The position numbers were made by a program, and so were the translations under genes. A DNA stretch of 64,000 nt, taken from contig CM034233.1 in NCBI GenBank assembly GCA_019916065.1, forward strand, positions 1,674,001-1,738,000, written 5' to 3'. Position 1 is the stretch's first letter, and the number at the start of each line of letters is the position of its first letter. Below are positions 1 to 12,672 of the stretch, one piece after another. A model generated the notes under the pieces. That model did not search any database. It was given only the letters and a program-made list of their open reading frames with translations, and was not told where the DNA came from. This DNA comes from Vitellaria paradoxa (Eukaryota > Streptophyta > Magnoliopsida > Ericales > Sapotaceae).

Positions 1-204
1 TGTGGGAATGGCTATTCTCTTCGAATAATATTCTAACTTTACTTTATAATATCAAATATGAGAATAGGTTAAAGTGGGAGTGGATCCCATTCTATTCTCG
101 TGCACCAAACATAGTCTTAATAATGTCTTATAGTTTTTACTTACTTGGGATTTTTCCCTTTAAAAATCATATGCCTCGTGTGATTGGGGAAAAAAAAATA
201 TTAA

Positions 205-1275
205 GGACACATTTGATCCAAGGCTAAAAATTTGGGAGGTAAAAGATTATAGGGGTAGTTATTATCCTAGTACTAGTTTTTTTTTTTTTTTTTTTTAATT
301 GGAATAGAAAGTTTGTAGTACTTATGTTTGGAATGAGAGAGTAAATGTTATCCAATAATAACTGTATTATATTTGAAATGCAAAAAATTTTTAAGGAGTA
401 AAAGTTAATTGTATTTAAAATGAGGATAAATTGACCAAGGATAAAACTTAATATTTAAAATATTAAAATAAAATAAATCATTATAATCATTGCTACTTTA
501 ATAATAATTAATTTTAATAAAAAATATATTATTAGAATAAATACTCTTAAATAAAAATAGTAATAATAGAAAATAATTTTATCATAGATTAATATTTCAA
601 TAGTAATTAATTTTAATAGTGAGTTATTATTTGTTAAAAATTATTTTTATTTTGATAATAATTTAATAAAACAAATAATTATAGTTTATTTAAATAAATT
701 ATTGATTTTAATAAATTATATTAATGCAATATATAATCTACTAAATTATTATCTATGGACATACTTTTCATTTAATAAAATATTTTAATAAAATAAATTA
801 TTTTAATAAATCATTATTATTTATTAAACATTAATTTTAATTTGAAAAAATAAATAATTTTAGTTATAAATTAATATTTCAATAGTATTATTTTAATAAA
901 ATAAAATAAATTATTTTAGTAATAAGCTATTATTTTTTAAATATTATTTTGATAAAATAATTTAATAATTAATTAATTTTAGTGTAATTAAATAAATTAT
1001 TATTTTATAATATTTGTTATAATTATTTATAGTCGAATGTTGTTCAAGGTTTTGTATGGGGAATAAAGAAATATTTTATAAGAGTAATGAGAAAAAGGTA
1101 AAATTCTTCCATTACCCACGTTATCCACCGCCCCTCTAAAGTAAAAATTTACCCTTATATAGGAGTAATGGTTAATCTAAAGTAATTATTATTCTTATCA
1201 TTCAAACTAATGTAATAAAGAGTAAAAAATATTCCAGTAAAATTTATCTTATGTTACTCCCAAATAAACATCTCC
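205..1275. mobile_element. Harbinger-like non-autonomous insertion, AT-rich
   Basis: This stretch is absent from the duplicate copy near 16.28 kb, so its borders can be read by comparison. It is flanked by the trinucleotide TAA at 202-204 and 1276-1278, the target-site pattern of PIF/Harbinger elements. Its ends are a loose inverted pair (GGACACATTTGATCC on the left, the complement of a GGAGATGTTTATTTG-like end on the right). The core is almost pure A/T with repeated AATAAATTATTTTAATA motifs and no coding capacity. Borders are seen; the superfamily assignment is inferred from the 3-bp duplication and weak end similarity. Confidence 0.55.
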
Positions 1276-1391
1276 TAAATATATTTGCTTGTTATCAATA
1301 GTAGTTTGGCTAAGTAGGCGCTATATATATATATGATCAGTTCATAGCATGGTTTGGTAATTTCCCTAACATGTTTGGGAAAGAGATGTAC

Positions 1392-1639
1392 CTTTTCTTT
1401 GTTTCGGGTTCATCTTCATCGCATTCATCAACTGTAATTACAGAAAAACCTTCTTCCTCAATGTTCCTTGGTCTGGGCATATGCTTAATGTTAACATGGC
1501 TAGATTTCTGATCCTTCCGGAAGGATGTGTAAGCAAGAACCCCTCCTGATTTATTCAAATTCCCAGTCTGACTTTCCATTGTCAACTCGGAGCTTCCCTT
1601 TAAATTTCTATTATGTTGAGGACCATCAGATGGTCCCAT
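1392..1639 (-). pseudogene. WRKY group I linker exon relic (domain lost)
   Basis: Read on the minus strand, this encodes the linker that follows the N-terminal WRKY domain in group I WRKY factors: a GNLNKS-GVLAYT block, a SSHVNIKHM block and the acidic CDEDEPETKKR end. The same blocks occur in the better-preserved exon at 43000-43770. The open frame starts about where the zinc finger would end, so the WRKY domain itself is gone. The exon ends at 1392 in AAAAG/GTACAT, a good splice donor shared with the two other copies. Any exon downstream on this strand lies beyond the left edge of the window. Most likely a broken gene fragment. Confidence 0.7.
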
Positions 1640-2740
1640 AGCGAAGTAACCAAAGGGTGATGCATTATTCCTACTCCATAAGACACACCAATTTGGATAA
1701 GAATTTGGTTAAAAAAAAAAAAGTGAGAGAGAGAGACTCTTAAAATCACACCTCATATTGAGTAGTGTGTGATCACAAATGAAAGGAAAAAATATGACAA
1801 CTAAAAAGTTAAAAATAATTAATTTAAAAATTAATTTATCAATAATTTTTTATATATTTTTTAATCTATGTAACATCATATATTTAGTATTTTATATTTT
1901 CTATCGTTTTTCTCTACTATTTTCCCTGTTATTTTTTTTCTCTCTCCAAATTTCCATTCCCAACACAACAGTATGTTTGATTACAGAATATGCAGTAAGT
2001 GGTTTAATTATTAATACATGAGACCTATTTCATCGATCGTCGCTCCAAAAAATAAAATAATTCAAATATAGAGTTACGTATGAATTCTATATCAATACCT
2101 AACTATATCAGTAGTTGTTGCTAAAAATCAAAAATTTATATTTATTATTTTTTTGGGTCAAAACTTCTATCAAATCACAAAACTTATCCCACTTTACAAC
2201 TTATTAGTAAAATACCAAAAAATTAATCTAACACAACAAACTTAATCCAAATCATATCTAATTCCATATATTATCACATATTATTACTTATCTCGTAAAT
2301 TATTTTCACAATCAAGCATAGCCTTACAATACTCACATCTTCAAAAATAAATAAATGACAAAAATTCCAAGATAAAAAAATAAATTTATAAATTAAAAGT
2401 GATGTTATTTAACATTCTATAAAAGATATTATACTCATAAAAAATTATAACTAAAAATATATATAAGATATAAATTAAAAGTGAAAAACTATCTCCTTTC
2501 CAATTTCACATCTCATCAGTGGTGTAAGATTTCCATAGACTGAACGAGTATTTTCAAGAACATGTATATGCTACACTGACCCTAATTATTCAGCAAAATT
2601 AAACCTTAATATTTATCTACTTAGGAACAAATTGAAAGAATTAAAGAAAAAAGACCGTAAAACAAGAATCATGATAAGCAGGTGTATATATATAAATTCA
2701 AGTCTCTCTATATACATATATACCCACCAAGAAAAACAAA

Positions 2741-2839
2741 GCCGAGGCAGAGTTTGATGATGTTATCCAGATCTACACAGCAGCAACGAGAGAGATTCAG
2801 CTTGTGTTGACCTCCGAACACTATGGTCAAGCCGCGGAG
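2741..2839 (+). pseudogene. Short conserved reading-frame relic, unknown protein
   Basis: A 33-codon open stretch reads EAEFDDVIQIYTAATREIQ and onward to GQAAE, then a stop. The duplicate at 19744-19842 keeps the frame, and several differences are synonymous (third positions of Ala, Glu and Val codons), though three adjacent codons change the residue. It lies in otherwise non-coding DNA with no clear start codon. It may be an exon remnant; I do not recognise the protein. It could also be chance. Confidence 0.25.
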
Positions 2840-4025
2840 TAGGAAGCTCAATGATGTGGGTAGATTTTTTTTAACACCAGATAAATTACACTCATCACTT
2901 TCTTGATATTTAAATAATTATATTTATTCCTCTTCAATATTTAAAATTACCCTTATCTTCTTTATTTTTTATTTTTTTATTAATATTAATTCCATTTCAT
3001 AAAATCAATTATTAATACTTAACAAAAATTATTAAAATAATTAAAATTTTAGGTATTTTTCCTCTTTTACTCTCTCTACATTATATTTTCATTATTTTTT
3101 TTTTTTTACAAAAATTCTCTAAAATTTTTTAGTTTTACTCATTTTTGAAATTTTTGCCCTAAAAAAATTGATAAAGATGTAAAAGATGGAGGGGTAACTA
3201 GGAAAAACACTTAAAATTTTGATTACGTTGATATTTTTTTTTACATTTTAACAGTTAATTTAACAAAATAAAATTAATCTTAACAATATTTCAAAATAAA
3301 GAAGGTACATGTAATTTTTAAATGTTAAACAGAGATACGTAAAATTAATCTTTTCAAATATATATTATGTAAAAGAAATACTATAACTATTGGTAAAATT
3401 TAAAAGTTAATAAAATTTTCGTTTTAGTGAAACCTTTTTAGTTACTATAATATCCTTTATTGACTCACCAAATTTAAAATTTAAAACAAAAAAATTTAAA
3501 AAATTACTTTTAATTAAGTTAATTATTTTATAAATTTAAAATTTTTAACTATCACACTATTTTATTTTTATACTACTAATTAAATTATACAAATAACGTG
3601 ATAACTATGCACACTGCGTATATTTTATGCTGAACACTCCTCTGACGTTTAAGCGTTGTTTAGCTTATCAAAAAATACTAAAAACTTCTAACTAGGAGTT
3701 GTTTAGTTTATCAAAAAATACTAAAAACTTCTAATTTTTATTAACTTTTTTTAATTTTCTTAAAATCAAAATTTATTACGTGTCACTATTACACTAATTT
3801 TTTGTTTTTGTTTTCTTACTATCCAAAAACCACCTTAATGCTGTCATTGCAAGTGAAAATGTTGTTCCCAAAAAGAAATAATTAGTTTCGTTTGGAACTC
3901 TAAAAGTTTAAAATATTTTTTATTTTTTTAATTAAATTTTACTACATATTATTTTTATATTAATTTTTTATTTTTTAAAAATTTTTCTGTAACTTAACTG
4001 TAACTTAAAACGCTACTAATAGATT

Positions 4026-4039
4026 GGGGGGGGGGGGGG
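4026..4039 (+). repeat. Poly-G run (14 G)
   Basis: An uninterrupted run of 14 G in an AT-rich setting. The duplicate copy near 20965 has an A-rich run here instead, so the tract arose or expanded after duplication. Confidence 0.9.
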
Positions 4040-4170
4040 AGTGGTAGTACGGCGACGAGCACAATGAAAGTCGAAAATGAAAAGTGACCGATCAACTGGC
4101 AAAGGCGAGTGGTGGTCACTTTAGCACGTTTTTGAGCACTCCAGTCACCAATTTAGAATTGGATCGTTTA

Positions 4171-4486
4171 AGTGCCATTTGATTTATTTTTTATTATTTA
4201 TTATTTATTTCAAATTTATTTTTTATTTTATATTTTTAAAAATAAAAAATATTGTTCAAATGCATTTATTTATTTATATTTTTAAAATTTATTTTAGAAA
4301 ATAAAAAATGAGTTTATACATAAAATAAAAAATAATAAAAAAACTTTTTAGAGTGTTTTCAATACAAAATAATAAAAAATTTTAAAATAAGAAAAATATA
4401 ATATTTTTTATTTTCTTATTTTAAAAATTTTAAGATATAAAATAAATAAAACAGAAAATAAAAAATAAAAAAATCAAATACTTTTG
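4171..4486. mobile_element. AT-rich MITE, present only in copy 1
   Basis: The stretch begins GTGCCATTTGATTTATTTTTTATT and ends with the inverse-like AAAAAATCAAATACTTTTG, so it has imperfect terminal inverted repeats. The duplicate near 21100 reads straight through from GTTTAGGAGTCTAAAAATTAT without it, which defines an empty site. The interior is A/T homopolymer-rich and non-coding. A related element sits at 7112-7435. Confidence 0.65.
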
Positions 4487-4759
4487 TTGGTATCTAAAAA
4501 TTATATAGATAAAATAATTAAAAGTTTTTCTTTTTTCAAAAAGTGATAATGAATCAGCTTTTGTAAACTAAAAGCCGCAATTAACCTTTTCTTTTAGATT
4601 CCACTGGGCAAGGTTTTCCAATGGTTTGGTCTAAGATTGGTCATTGCAGAAAGCAAATGTTAGTGTTTTCCAAAACAAATATGTCTTTACAAGACAAGAA
4701 GAGCCAAGAGCGACTTTGGGTCCCATTCCTTCCTCTAACATTTTTCTTTGGTAAATAAT

Positions 4760-5001
4760 AAACACGCCCTTACAAGAAAAGAAGAGCTAAAAGCAACTTT
4801 GGGTCCCATTCCTTCCACTAACATTTTTTTTGGTAGATAACAAACACGCCCTTATTTTTTTGGTCCCAAAATCACTTTTGACTTTTTTTTTTTTTTTTTT
4901 AAGGGCGTGTTAGTTATCTACCCAAAAAAAAAAAAAAAGTTAGTGGAAGGAATGGACCCAAAGTCGCTTTTGGCTCTTCTTTTCTTGTAAGGGCGTGTTT
5001 G
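4760..5001. repeat. Inverted repeat, about 95-bp arms (hairpin)
   Basis: The left arm, 4760-4854, runs from AACACGCCCTTACAAGAAAA through TTGGGTCCCATTCCTTCCACTAAC to CAAACACGCCCTTA. The right arm, 4900-5001, is its near-perfect reverse complement, with a loop of about 45 bases rich in T. A third, direct partial copy lies at about 4680-4750. The duplicate block has only one copy of the unit (about 21277-21345), so the hairpin was built locally after or around the duplication. Confidence 0.85.
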
Positions 5002-6479
5002 TTTTGGAAAATAAATGATAAATTTTACTAAAATAATATTTATTTTTTATTACATTAATTTGGAAGAAGGATAAGAATTATATTGGAGGTAAGGGTGTAT
5101 TATTCTTAGTAGAGATAAATTGTTACTGGTAAAGTGAATTGCTAGTGGAGTGAATAATAAAGAATAACGAAGAAAATTATACATATTTGTCAAAAAAAAG
5201 AAAATTTTACACTTTATTTATTAACTTATAAAATATTCTTTTACATCTTTAACTAATATATTTTTTACTCTTTTATATTTTTTAATATTTCAAACATAAT
5301 ACAATTATTATTAAATAATATTACTTTTTTAATTTAAATATAGGTATTATAAATTTGTTAATCTTTTAAATATTATAGAGAATATTAGGTACAGAATGAA
5401 AATTTGGAGTGAGAGATTAAGGAATAATTGTTCTGTTGTTCCCTTGCATTTAATGCTCTCATTGCAACTGGAAATATTTGGAATGTTTGGTCGTTAAAAA
5501 GTTGATTAAAAAATATAATAAAAATAAAAAAAATGTAATATAAAAGTATTATGTAAAAAAATTAATTAAAAAAATAAAAAAATTAATTAAAATTAATAAA
5601 TTTTAATAATTTTTGTGCTACTACACAGGACAATTATTCCAAAAAAGAAACAATAATTGGAAAAAAAAAAAAAAAGTGAATAGTATCATGATGAGCGCAA
5701 TAAAAGTCTAAAATGGTGAGCGGTGATCAACTGGAAAAGGCGAGTAGTGGTCAGTTTAGAACGTTATTGGACTTTGGACACACCACCAGTCAACACTTCA
5801 GAATTAAGAATTAGAGCATTAAGGAGTCTAAAAACTGTATAAATAAAATAATTACTTAATTTTTTTAAGAGAGAGAGACTTAGTGGAATCAGCTTTTAAA
5901 AATTAAAAGCCGCAATTAATTTTTTTTTTTTATTTAGATTCCACTAGAGTATGTTTTCCGAAGGTCTCCTCCAGATTGATCATTGCGAAAAACGAGGCCT
6001 TCTTTGGAGTTGTAATTTTTTTTAAAAAATTTAAAAAATTTAATTTTTTAAATTGAAATTTCGTCATTGGCTATTTTTATATTATTTTAATATTAATTTT
6101 TTATTTTTATTTTTTTAATTTTTTCAGAACGCTAAGCACTATCTAAATGCTGGCAGAAGGAATGTGATCCAAAGTAGCTTTCGGCATTTTTTTTTTTGTT
6201 TCTTTAAATAAAAAAGTTAATTTTTAATTTTTATTATTTTATTTCTACGTTGAATGCTTTTGATTTTGTGTGAAATAGCAAAATAATTAATGTACAAAAT
6301 TGTCTTAAAACTAGCTAAAAGAATTTAACTTTTTTTGTTTTTTTTGCCTGACAAACTCCATCCCAAACGGACGTAACAGACTGGGAACTCATAATCCGAT
6401 TTTCTTTTCTAAAACCCAAAAAAAAAAAAAAAGAAAAACATTATTTCAGGAGTTTCAAAGCAACAAATGAAAGAAATGT

Positions 6480-7610
6480 GCTGTCACTATCTACTTGGAG
6501 AAACAGTTACGACATTCAGACAGTAACGCAGAGAGAAGAGAAAGAGGAGCAGCAGCCAGAAGAAGGGGAAGCTCAGCATAATGGAAGAGACAAAAGGGGG
6601 TGAAGAGAGAAACGAAGAAGAGAGATCTAACCGTTCAAAGTGCCCTGGAATGGACGGATCAGATGCAAGGAATAACAGCCCTCGGATCAGCCTGGGAAGA
6701 TGCCAGTTGAACGGCTCAGATATTGGCCAGAAAGCACAGCAGCCAATTGGTTATATACATCCGTATATAACATGGAAGGAGTTCAGCCGTTGGGTCGTGG
6801 AAGTGAAAAGCAAAAGCTCAGATATTGGCCAGATGTTCAACTGAAGCTTCCAGAAGGAGAGAGTGCAGTGAACCACTTAAATGGGGTCAAGTCCATTTTA
6901 ATTAGTGAAGCCTAACTCACCAAGCCAAGCGCCAGTGATCTGAAACCATGGGAGAGCAGCCCAAGCTTCTACATCAGTCCAGTGTAGGCCTCCATTTTAG
7001 GGCTCCTTGCACCGGATTCACTGCAGCCCAGCTGTTTCAAAAAATTAGTTACAATAGCCTGTTGTGAGTTAGTTGGAGGAGAATATAAATACAGAACTGT
7101 GTGATAGTTAGGTGTCCTTTAGTTTATTTTTTTATTTTTATTTTATTTGTTAAAAATCTTAAAACGAAAAAATAAAAAATATTTTATGTTGTTTATTTTG
7201 AGATTTACTTTTTTTTTTTTATTAAAAACTCTCAAAACGACTTTTTACCATTTTTTATTTCATATGTAAACTCATTTTTTATTTTTGAAAATAAAATTTA
7301 AAAATATAAAAACCAAATAAGTTTTGAACAGTTTTTCTTATTTTCATAAGTATAAAATAAAAAAAAGCTTAAAATAAAATATATAAAATAAAACAAAAAA
7401 TAGAAAATAAAAAAATAAATCAAATGTTAGTGTAACGAAAATAAAATCATAATTACCAAAAAAAAAAAAAAACGAAAATAAAATCATTCTTGCAATGTCA
7501 TGTGGAGGCTGAATCTCCCTCTCAAAGAGATTCTTACTAAAATTTCTTGAACTTTCTTTTTCAATTTCTCAGTTTCCAATCAACACCATAGGTCGATCTA
7601 GACCAAGATC
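6480..7610 (+). repeat. LTR-like or gene-derived duplicated block, copy 1
   Basis: A block of higher GC than its surroundings, repeated at about 22870-24289. It holds a short purine-rich frame starting at 6581, a TATAAATA box at about 7084-7091, and a tail with CTCCCTCTCAAAGAGATTC and TCAATTTCTCAGTTTCCAATC that resembles the leader end of a plant LTR. A MITE (7112-7435) splits it. The two copies differ by frame-breaking changes in the short frames, so I do not call a protein. A decayed LTR-retrotransposon piece is the likeliest reading. It ends abruptly at 7610, where downstream sequence joins DNA found at 34927 in the second copy. Confidence 0.4.
7112..7435. mobile_element. AT-rich MITE inside the LTR-like block
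   Basis: The insertion is flanked by GTTAG at 7107-7111 and 7436-7440. The duplicate near 24150 reads GATAGTTAGGGTAACG without it. The ends are imperfect inverted repeats built around TTTGATTTATTTTTTTATTTT, the same family as 4171-4486. No coding content. Confidence 0.7.
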
Positions 7611-7770
7611 GTTTGGCAACGTTAAAGAAGTTATTTTTGTTCTCTAGGACTTTTTTCTTCATCAAAATTAAAAAAAAAAAAATTTGAAAATAGGTGAACC
7701 CATGTATGAATAAAATTGTATTTTTTGTGCTATTGTAAGTATTTTTTTTTTAAATTTGAATAACATAAAA

Positions 7771-10194
7771 TCAAACCAAACCAAACTAAACCAAACCTTT
7801 TCGTACTAGGTGGGGTCGGCTTTATGGATTTGTCGACGTTAATTAGAACTGTTCAGGGCCATATCCTCCGATAGATCTAGGTAGACAAAGTTATATTTAA
7901 TAGTCTCTTCCCAACTTTTCTTGGGTCTTCTTCTACCTCTCCTACTCCTAGCAATCTCCATACTTTCACACCTTCTAACAGATGCCTCTGCTGGACGCCT
8001 TCTAACATGGCTAAATCATCTTAATTGATTTTCTCTCATTTTATCTTCAATCGGTACTATTCTTACTTTGCCCCTAATCTCCTCGTTTCTAATCCTATCT
8101 TTCCTTATAATCCCGCACTTCCACTTTAGCATCATCATCTCTGCAACTGCCATCTTCTGACCATGATTATGCTTTATTGCCCAACAGTCTGATCCATATA
8201 GCAGCGCTGGTCTAACCACCTTCTTATAATACTTTCCTTTCACCTTGAAGGGGACTTTTCGGTCGCACAAAACCTCCGAAGCACTCCACATTTGGTCCAC
8301 CCGACTTGAATCCTATGACTTACATCAGTATCAATCCCTCCATCTTGTTGCACCATAGATCCAAGGTACCTAAATTTATCTTTCTCTACAATCTTTTGTG
8401 TGCCTAAACTTACTTCTATACTACCCGTTATCCTACTTTGACTAAACTTACATTTCATATATTCCGTCTTGCATCGGCTTAGCCTAAATCTTTTTGTCTC
8501 TAACATTTCCCACTACAATTCTAGTTTAGCATTCACTCATTCTCTCATCTCATCTACTAAAATAATATCATCTGCAAATAGCATACACCACGGCACCTCA
8601 TCTTGAATATGTCTTGTAATCTCATCCATAACTAAAACAAACAAGTATGGGCTTAACGCTGAACCTTGATGTAAACCAATCGTGATAGGGAACTCGTTAG
8701 TCTCACCACCCATCATCCGTATCAATATCATGGCTCTATCATACATGTCCTTTATCACGTCAATATATGCCACACACGCTCATTTCTTTTCCAATACTCT
8801 CCATAGAATCTCCCTAGGAACTCGGTCATATGCCTTCTCTAAATCAATGAACACCATATGTAAATCTTTTTGACATTCTCTATACTGTTCCATTAACCTC
8901 CTCAAGAGAAAGATAGCCCTCATGGTTGATCTTCCAGGCATAAAATTAAATTGATTCTCTGAAACGTTTGTTGTCCTTTTTAGTCTTCTCTCAATAACTC
9001 TCTCCCATAATTTCATCGTATGGTTCATCAATTTAATCCCGCAGTAATTCACACAATTCTGAATATCTCATTTGTTCTCATATATGGGTATAAGGATACT
9101 TTTCCTCGATGCATTAGGCATCTTCTTGCTCTTTAGCACTACATTAAAAAGTTTTGTCAACTAACTTATGCCATCCTCTCCTAAGCACCTCCAAACCTCA
9201 ATAGGTATACCATCTGGCCCAACCGCTTTCCCATTCTTCATCCTTTTTAATACTTCTTTTACTTCTGCCCTACTGATTCTCCTATAGAATATAAGATTTA
9301 ATTTTTCTCTAAAAGTGATAAACTGCTCCAACTGTATGTCACTACTACTGCTTTCGTTAAATAACTTGTAGAAGTAGCTATTCCAACGCTCCTTTCTCTT
9401 CTCTTCCTTTACTAATACATTTTCATCATCATCCTTAATGCATTTAACTTGGTTTAAATCCTTGGTCCGTCTATCTCTGGATTTAGCAAGCTTGAATATC
9501 TCTCTCTCGCCCTCCTTAGTTTCAAGCCGCCTATATAAATCCTCAAATGTCCTTACTTTAGTTTCACTAACTGCCTTTTTAGTTTCTCTTTTCGCTTCTC
9601 TATACTTCTCCAAGTTCGCTTTATTTCGGTCGTTTTGCTAAGATTTAAAATACTCTCTTTTAACTTTTATCTTGTCTTGGACGGCCTCGTTCCACCACTA
9701 TGCCTCTTTTTGTGCTGGAGCCCTCCCTTTGGATTCTCCTAAGACTTCTTTTCCTACCCTCCTAATACACTTTGCTACCTTATCCCACATAATATTTGCA
9801 CTCTTATTTACCGCCCAAACGTCTTCCTTTAGTACTCTTTCCCTGAATGCTGGTTGCTTATCACCTTTCAAGTTCCACCATTTAGTCTTTGAGCATCTAT
9901 ACATCTTCTTTTTTCTAGTCCACATTTGAAGCTTCACATCTATAACCAACAACCTATGTTGGGCAGTCAAGCTCTCTCTCCATACAACTTTACAATCTTT
10001 ACAAGTTACGCAGTCTCTTTTCCTAGTTAAGAAGAAGTCAACCTGTGTCTTTGAGGAGCCACTCTTATAAGTCACCAAATGTTCATCTCTCTTCCTAAAA
10101 AAGATGTTCGTCACCATGAGATCATAAGCCACTGTAAATTTCAAAATATCCTTCCCTTCTTCATTTCTATTACCATAACCATATCCCCCATGTG
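7771..10194 (-). mobile_element. RTE-clade LINE, 5'-truncated, decayed
   Basis: Minus-strand open segments give, in order, the end of an apurinic endonuclease domain (about 10144-9698, with QVDFFLTRKRD and TAQHRLLVIDVKL), a linker (9613-9161, ending KNGKAVGPDGIPIEVWR), reverse transcriptase blocks (9052-8780 with [13 protein letters not shown]; 8773-8537 with GLHQGSALSPYLF and the catalytic CMLFADDIILVDE), and the thumb (8506-8016). These motifs are typical of plant RTE elements. Stops and frameshifts separate the segments, so it is dead. The 3' end carries a CCAAA-type simple tail (7771-7797 on the plus strand), as RTE elements often do. In the second copy of this region the corresponding place (about 35095-35165) has no LINE. 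Confidence 0.9.
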
Positions 10195-10914
10195 GTTGGT
10201 GTGGGTTTTGTTTTCGTTACTTACCATTTATCGTTTAAGCTTCGACTATACTTTAATTTTTTTATCCTTTTTTTAAAATTTTTATATTTAAAATTTATAA
10301 ATAATCATATATAAGTTAATTCAATTAATTCATTAATAAAAATGAACAAGGCAACAAATATTTATTATATTATCTGAAACCAAATGTTGTAGTTATTAGG
10401 TGACACATAATGAATAAGTAAGAAATTACTAGATAAAAATATAGTTAGTCAATTAATTTATTAAACTTGTGCCTCTATACTTGGACTGGAACAACCAGAG
10501 CCATTAAGGCTCCGTTTCGACCTTTATTCATTTTTAGTTATTTGGCAATATATCTTTATGTCAAATAATTTTTTAAAATATAATTATTAAAAAAATTACT
10601 CCTCAAATAGTAAATTCAATATTATAAAAAATTTTAAATATGTTAAATAATTACTTTTTTTCATGATGATTTCAATTCATCATAATTTATTATATTAAGT
10701 TACTTAAATCCATGACTAAATCTATATTTAAACTTATAAAGGTATATTTGAATAATTACCTTTAAATAATCAGTAATAAATTCTATTACTTCTAACGATA
10801 AATACAAAGGTAAGCTCAAATAATTAGTACTAAATTTCTTAATTTTAAATCTATACATACAAGCTCAACTTTCCAGTTTCATAACGCCGAACAATTATTG
10901 CATATCCATATAGC

Positions 10915-10938
10915 ATACACACACACACACACACACAG
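10915..10938. repeat. (CA)n microsatellite
   Basis: About twelve CA repeats. The duplicate near 35888 keeps only a few, so the array length differs between copies. Confidence 0.9.
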
Positions 10939-11099
10939 ACAGATGCCTCAATAATAAAAAATAGTGCATACAAGAATCCTATATCTAAAAAAAGAACACC
11001 ATTGAAAAACCACAAAAATATACTTCCCCAATAACTACAATTGAAAACAATTCCAAAAGAAAAAAAAAAAAGGGTAATAGCAACTGTAGTACTATATTG

Positions 11100-12672
11100 T
11101 GATATCAATATTATTACAGATAATATTAGCACATTCACATCACATCCCTATCAAGGTCTAAACAATTTCTGCATTCAAGTTTAATAGAATTTTACATTCC
11201 AAAATATCCAAGTGATTAACACAAACATGCAAACTAAAGGTGTTCAATAACATTCAAGAAAACAGAGAAATTAGCCCACAAGACAACTAATGTTGGTTGA
11301 TCTTAGCAGCTCTGTATGAAGATTTCTTATTGGTGGCAGCTCATAGCTCAATCTTGACACTTTGGCTTCATAAATGACAGTTCAAATCTTCTGCCACAAG
11401 TATTTTTGTAGAGTTATTAAAACCTGTCACTTGTAGGAAAATGGAAAAAAAATAAAATAAAAATGTAATTTCATGTTTTATCAGCAATATGAATATATAA
11501 TTGTTGGAATATTCTACATTAAGTTAATAATAAAATGGGCTAATATTGATACGTTGAATTCCATAGGTCATTATAGATCTCTTAAAATAATATATAGATC
11601 CAACTCCATTTTTGTTTTATACATTTCTTATTTGTTGATCTGCAACTGATGCAGCTAATGATATATTTCTTACCTGGAGTCATAAATGAGTTGTTCCCTC
11701 TTCTTTCCTCTTCTATCGGTTGATATTTTTATATGTAGAATTACTATAGCGGAGCTGTCTAAATTCTAACAAGTGTATCCGTGCTAAATTGGTGTTGGAC
11801 ATGTAGTCACATCACAACACTTCACTTCTCATTAGCACGTCTATTACTTAAGAACACGTTAAATACACTATCAAAATGAAGAACATAATTTAGAATTTAA
11901 TGATAAAGGAAAAGTAATAGATTCATATCTATTAATCCCTAATAAAATTATAAAGGAATACACCTATCTTAAGGATTTCTAAGATAGATATATTCGATTA
12001 TAGGACTTTATGTTCATGACTTTTTCAAAATGTAGAAGGTAAGAAATTATCTTTTTACTATTTTGGTATAATTCAATATAAATATTTGTAATTTCAGAAA
12101 AAAAATTATTATGTTTGTGCCTACATAATATATATTAAAATTTATTTTTGTTTATTACAACCTTAATCATCTCATATTTAAATATTTTTTAAAATTATCT
12201 TATCTGTTTATCTATTATTACTTGCACATATTTTAGGATGTAATGAGACTTTGAAAGTAAATGATAAGTTCAGCGTGTAGCCTAACTATTTAATTAAAGT
12301 GTTAGTCACTATTTTACCTAAAAACTTTAACTACTGTGAAAGAGTGTAATTTTATCATTTATATTAACTTGTTGACCTTTACCTACTTTGATATTATATT
12401 AAAATGCTAGTCACTATTTCACCTATAAAATTAAACTGTTAGGGAAGAGTGCAACTTTATTATTTATATTGACTTATTTTCTATCAACATGCTCAATCAC
12501 TCTTTAGTTAAAAAAAAAAAAAAAGAGGTCAAGTATGCATTAAATTATGAGGCATTGGAGAGCATGGTAGAAAAAATAATTTCAAAGTAAATTCTATACC
12601 ATTTACAAAGTGAGGAGAGACATTACCAATTGGCCATTAAGACAAGCCACGAATCTTCCCTCCAAGTGAACT
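11100..12672 (-). other. Probable NLR 3' UTR with one intron (11424-11673)
   Basis: Downstream of the NLR stop codon the minus strand shows ACTCCAG/GTAAGA at 11673 (donor) and a pyrimidine-rich tract followed by GTGACAG/GTT at 11424 (acceptor), about 250 bases apart. The exon-like stretch beyond the acceptor, about 11423 to 11100, is the part best preserved in a much more diverged third copy at about 50000-50230. Conservation of that stretch and of splice-like sites suggests a spliced 3' UTR. I see no convincing open frame in it. The transcript end is not determined. Confidence 0.45.

Larger units (their letters stand above)
1770..7610. repeat. Segmental duplication block II, copy 1
   Basis: This intergenic block aligns in order and orientation with 18820-24289. 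Landmarks in both copies are the GTGATCACAAAT motif near 1770 and 18830, the frame at 2741 and 19744, the GTTTAAGCGTTGTT-like stretch near 3650, the GACGAGCACAATGAAAGTC stretch near 4050 and 20990, and the LTR-like block at 6480 and 22870. The copies are clearly diverged but colinear; the differences include element-sized insertions listed separately. Outside those items I see no gene. Confidence 0.85.

Noticed and set aside
6581..6915. Overlapping frames starting MEETKGGEERNEEE and MPVERLRYWPES, with counterparts at 22978-23330
   Set aside because: Two overlapping frames, not maintained between the duplicates (indels and different ends), within an LTR-like block; I could not recognise a protein.
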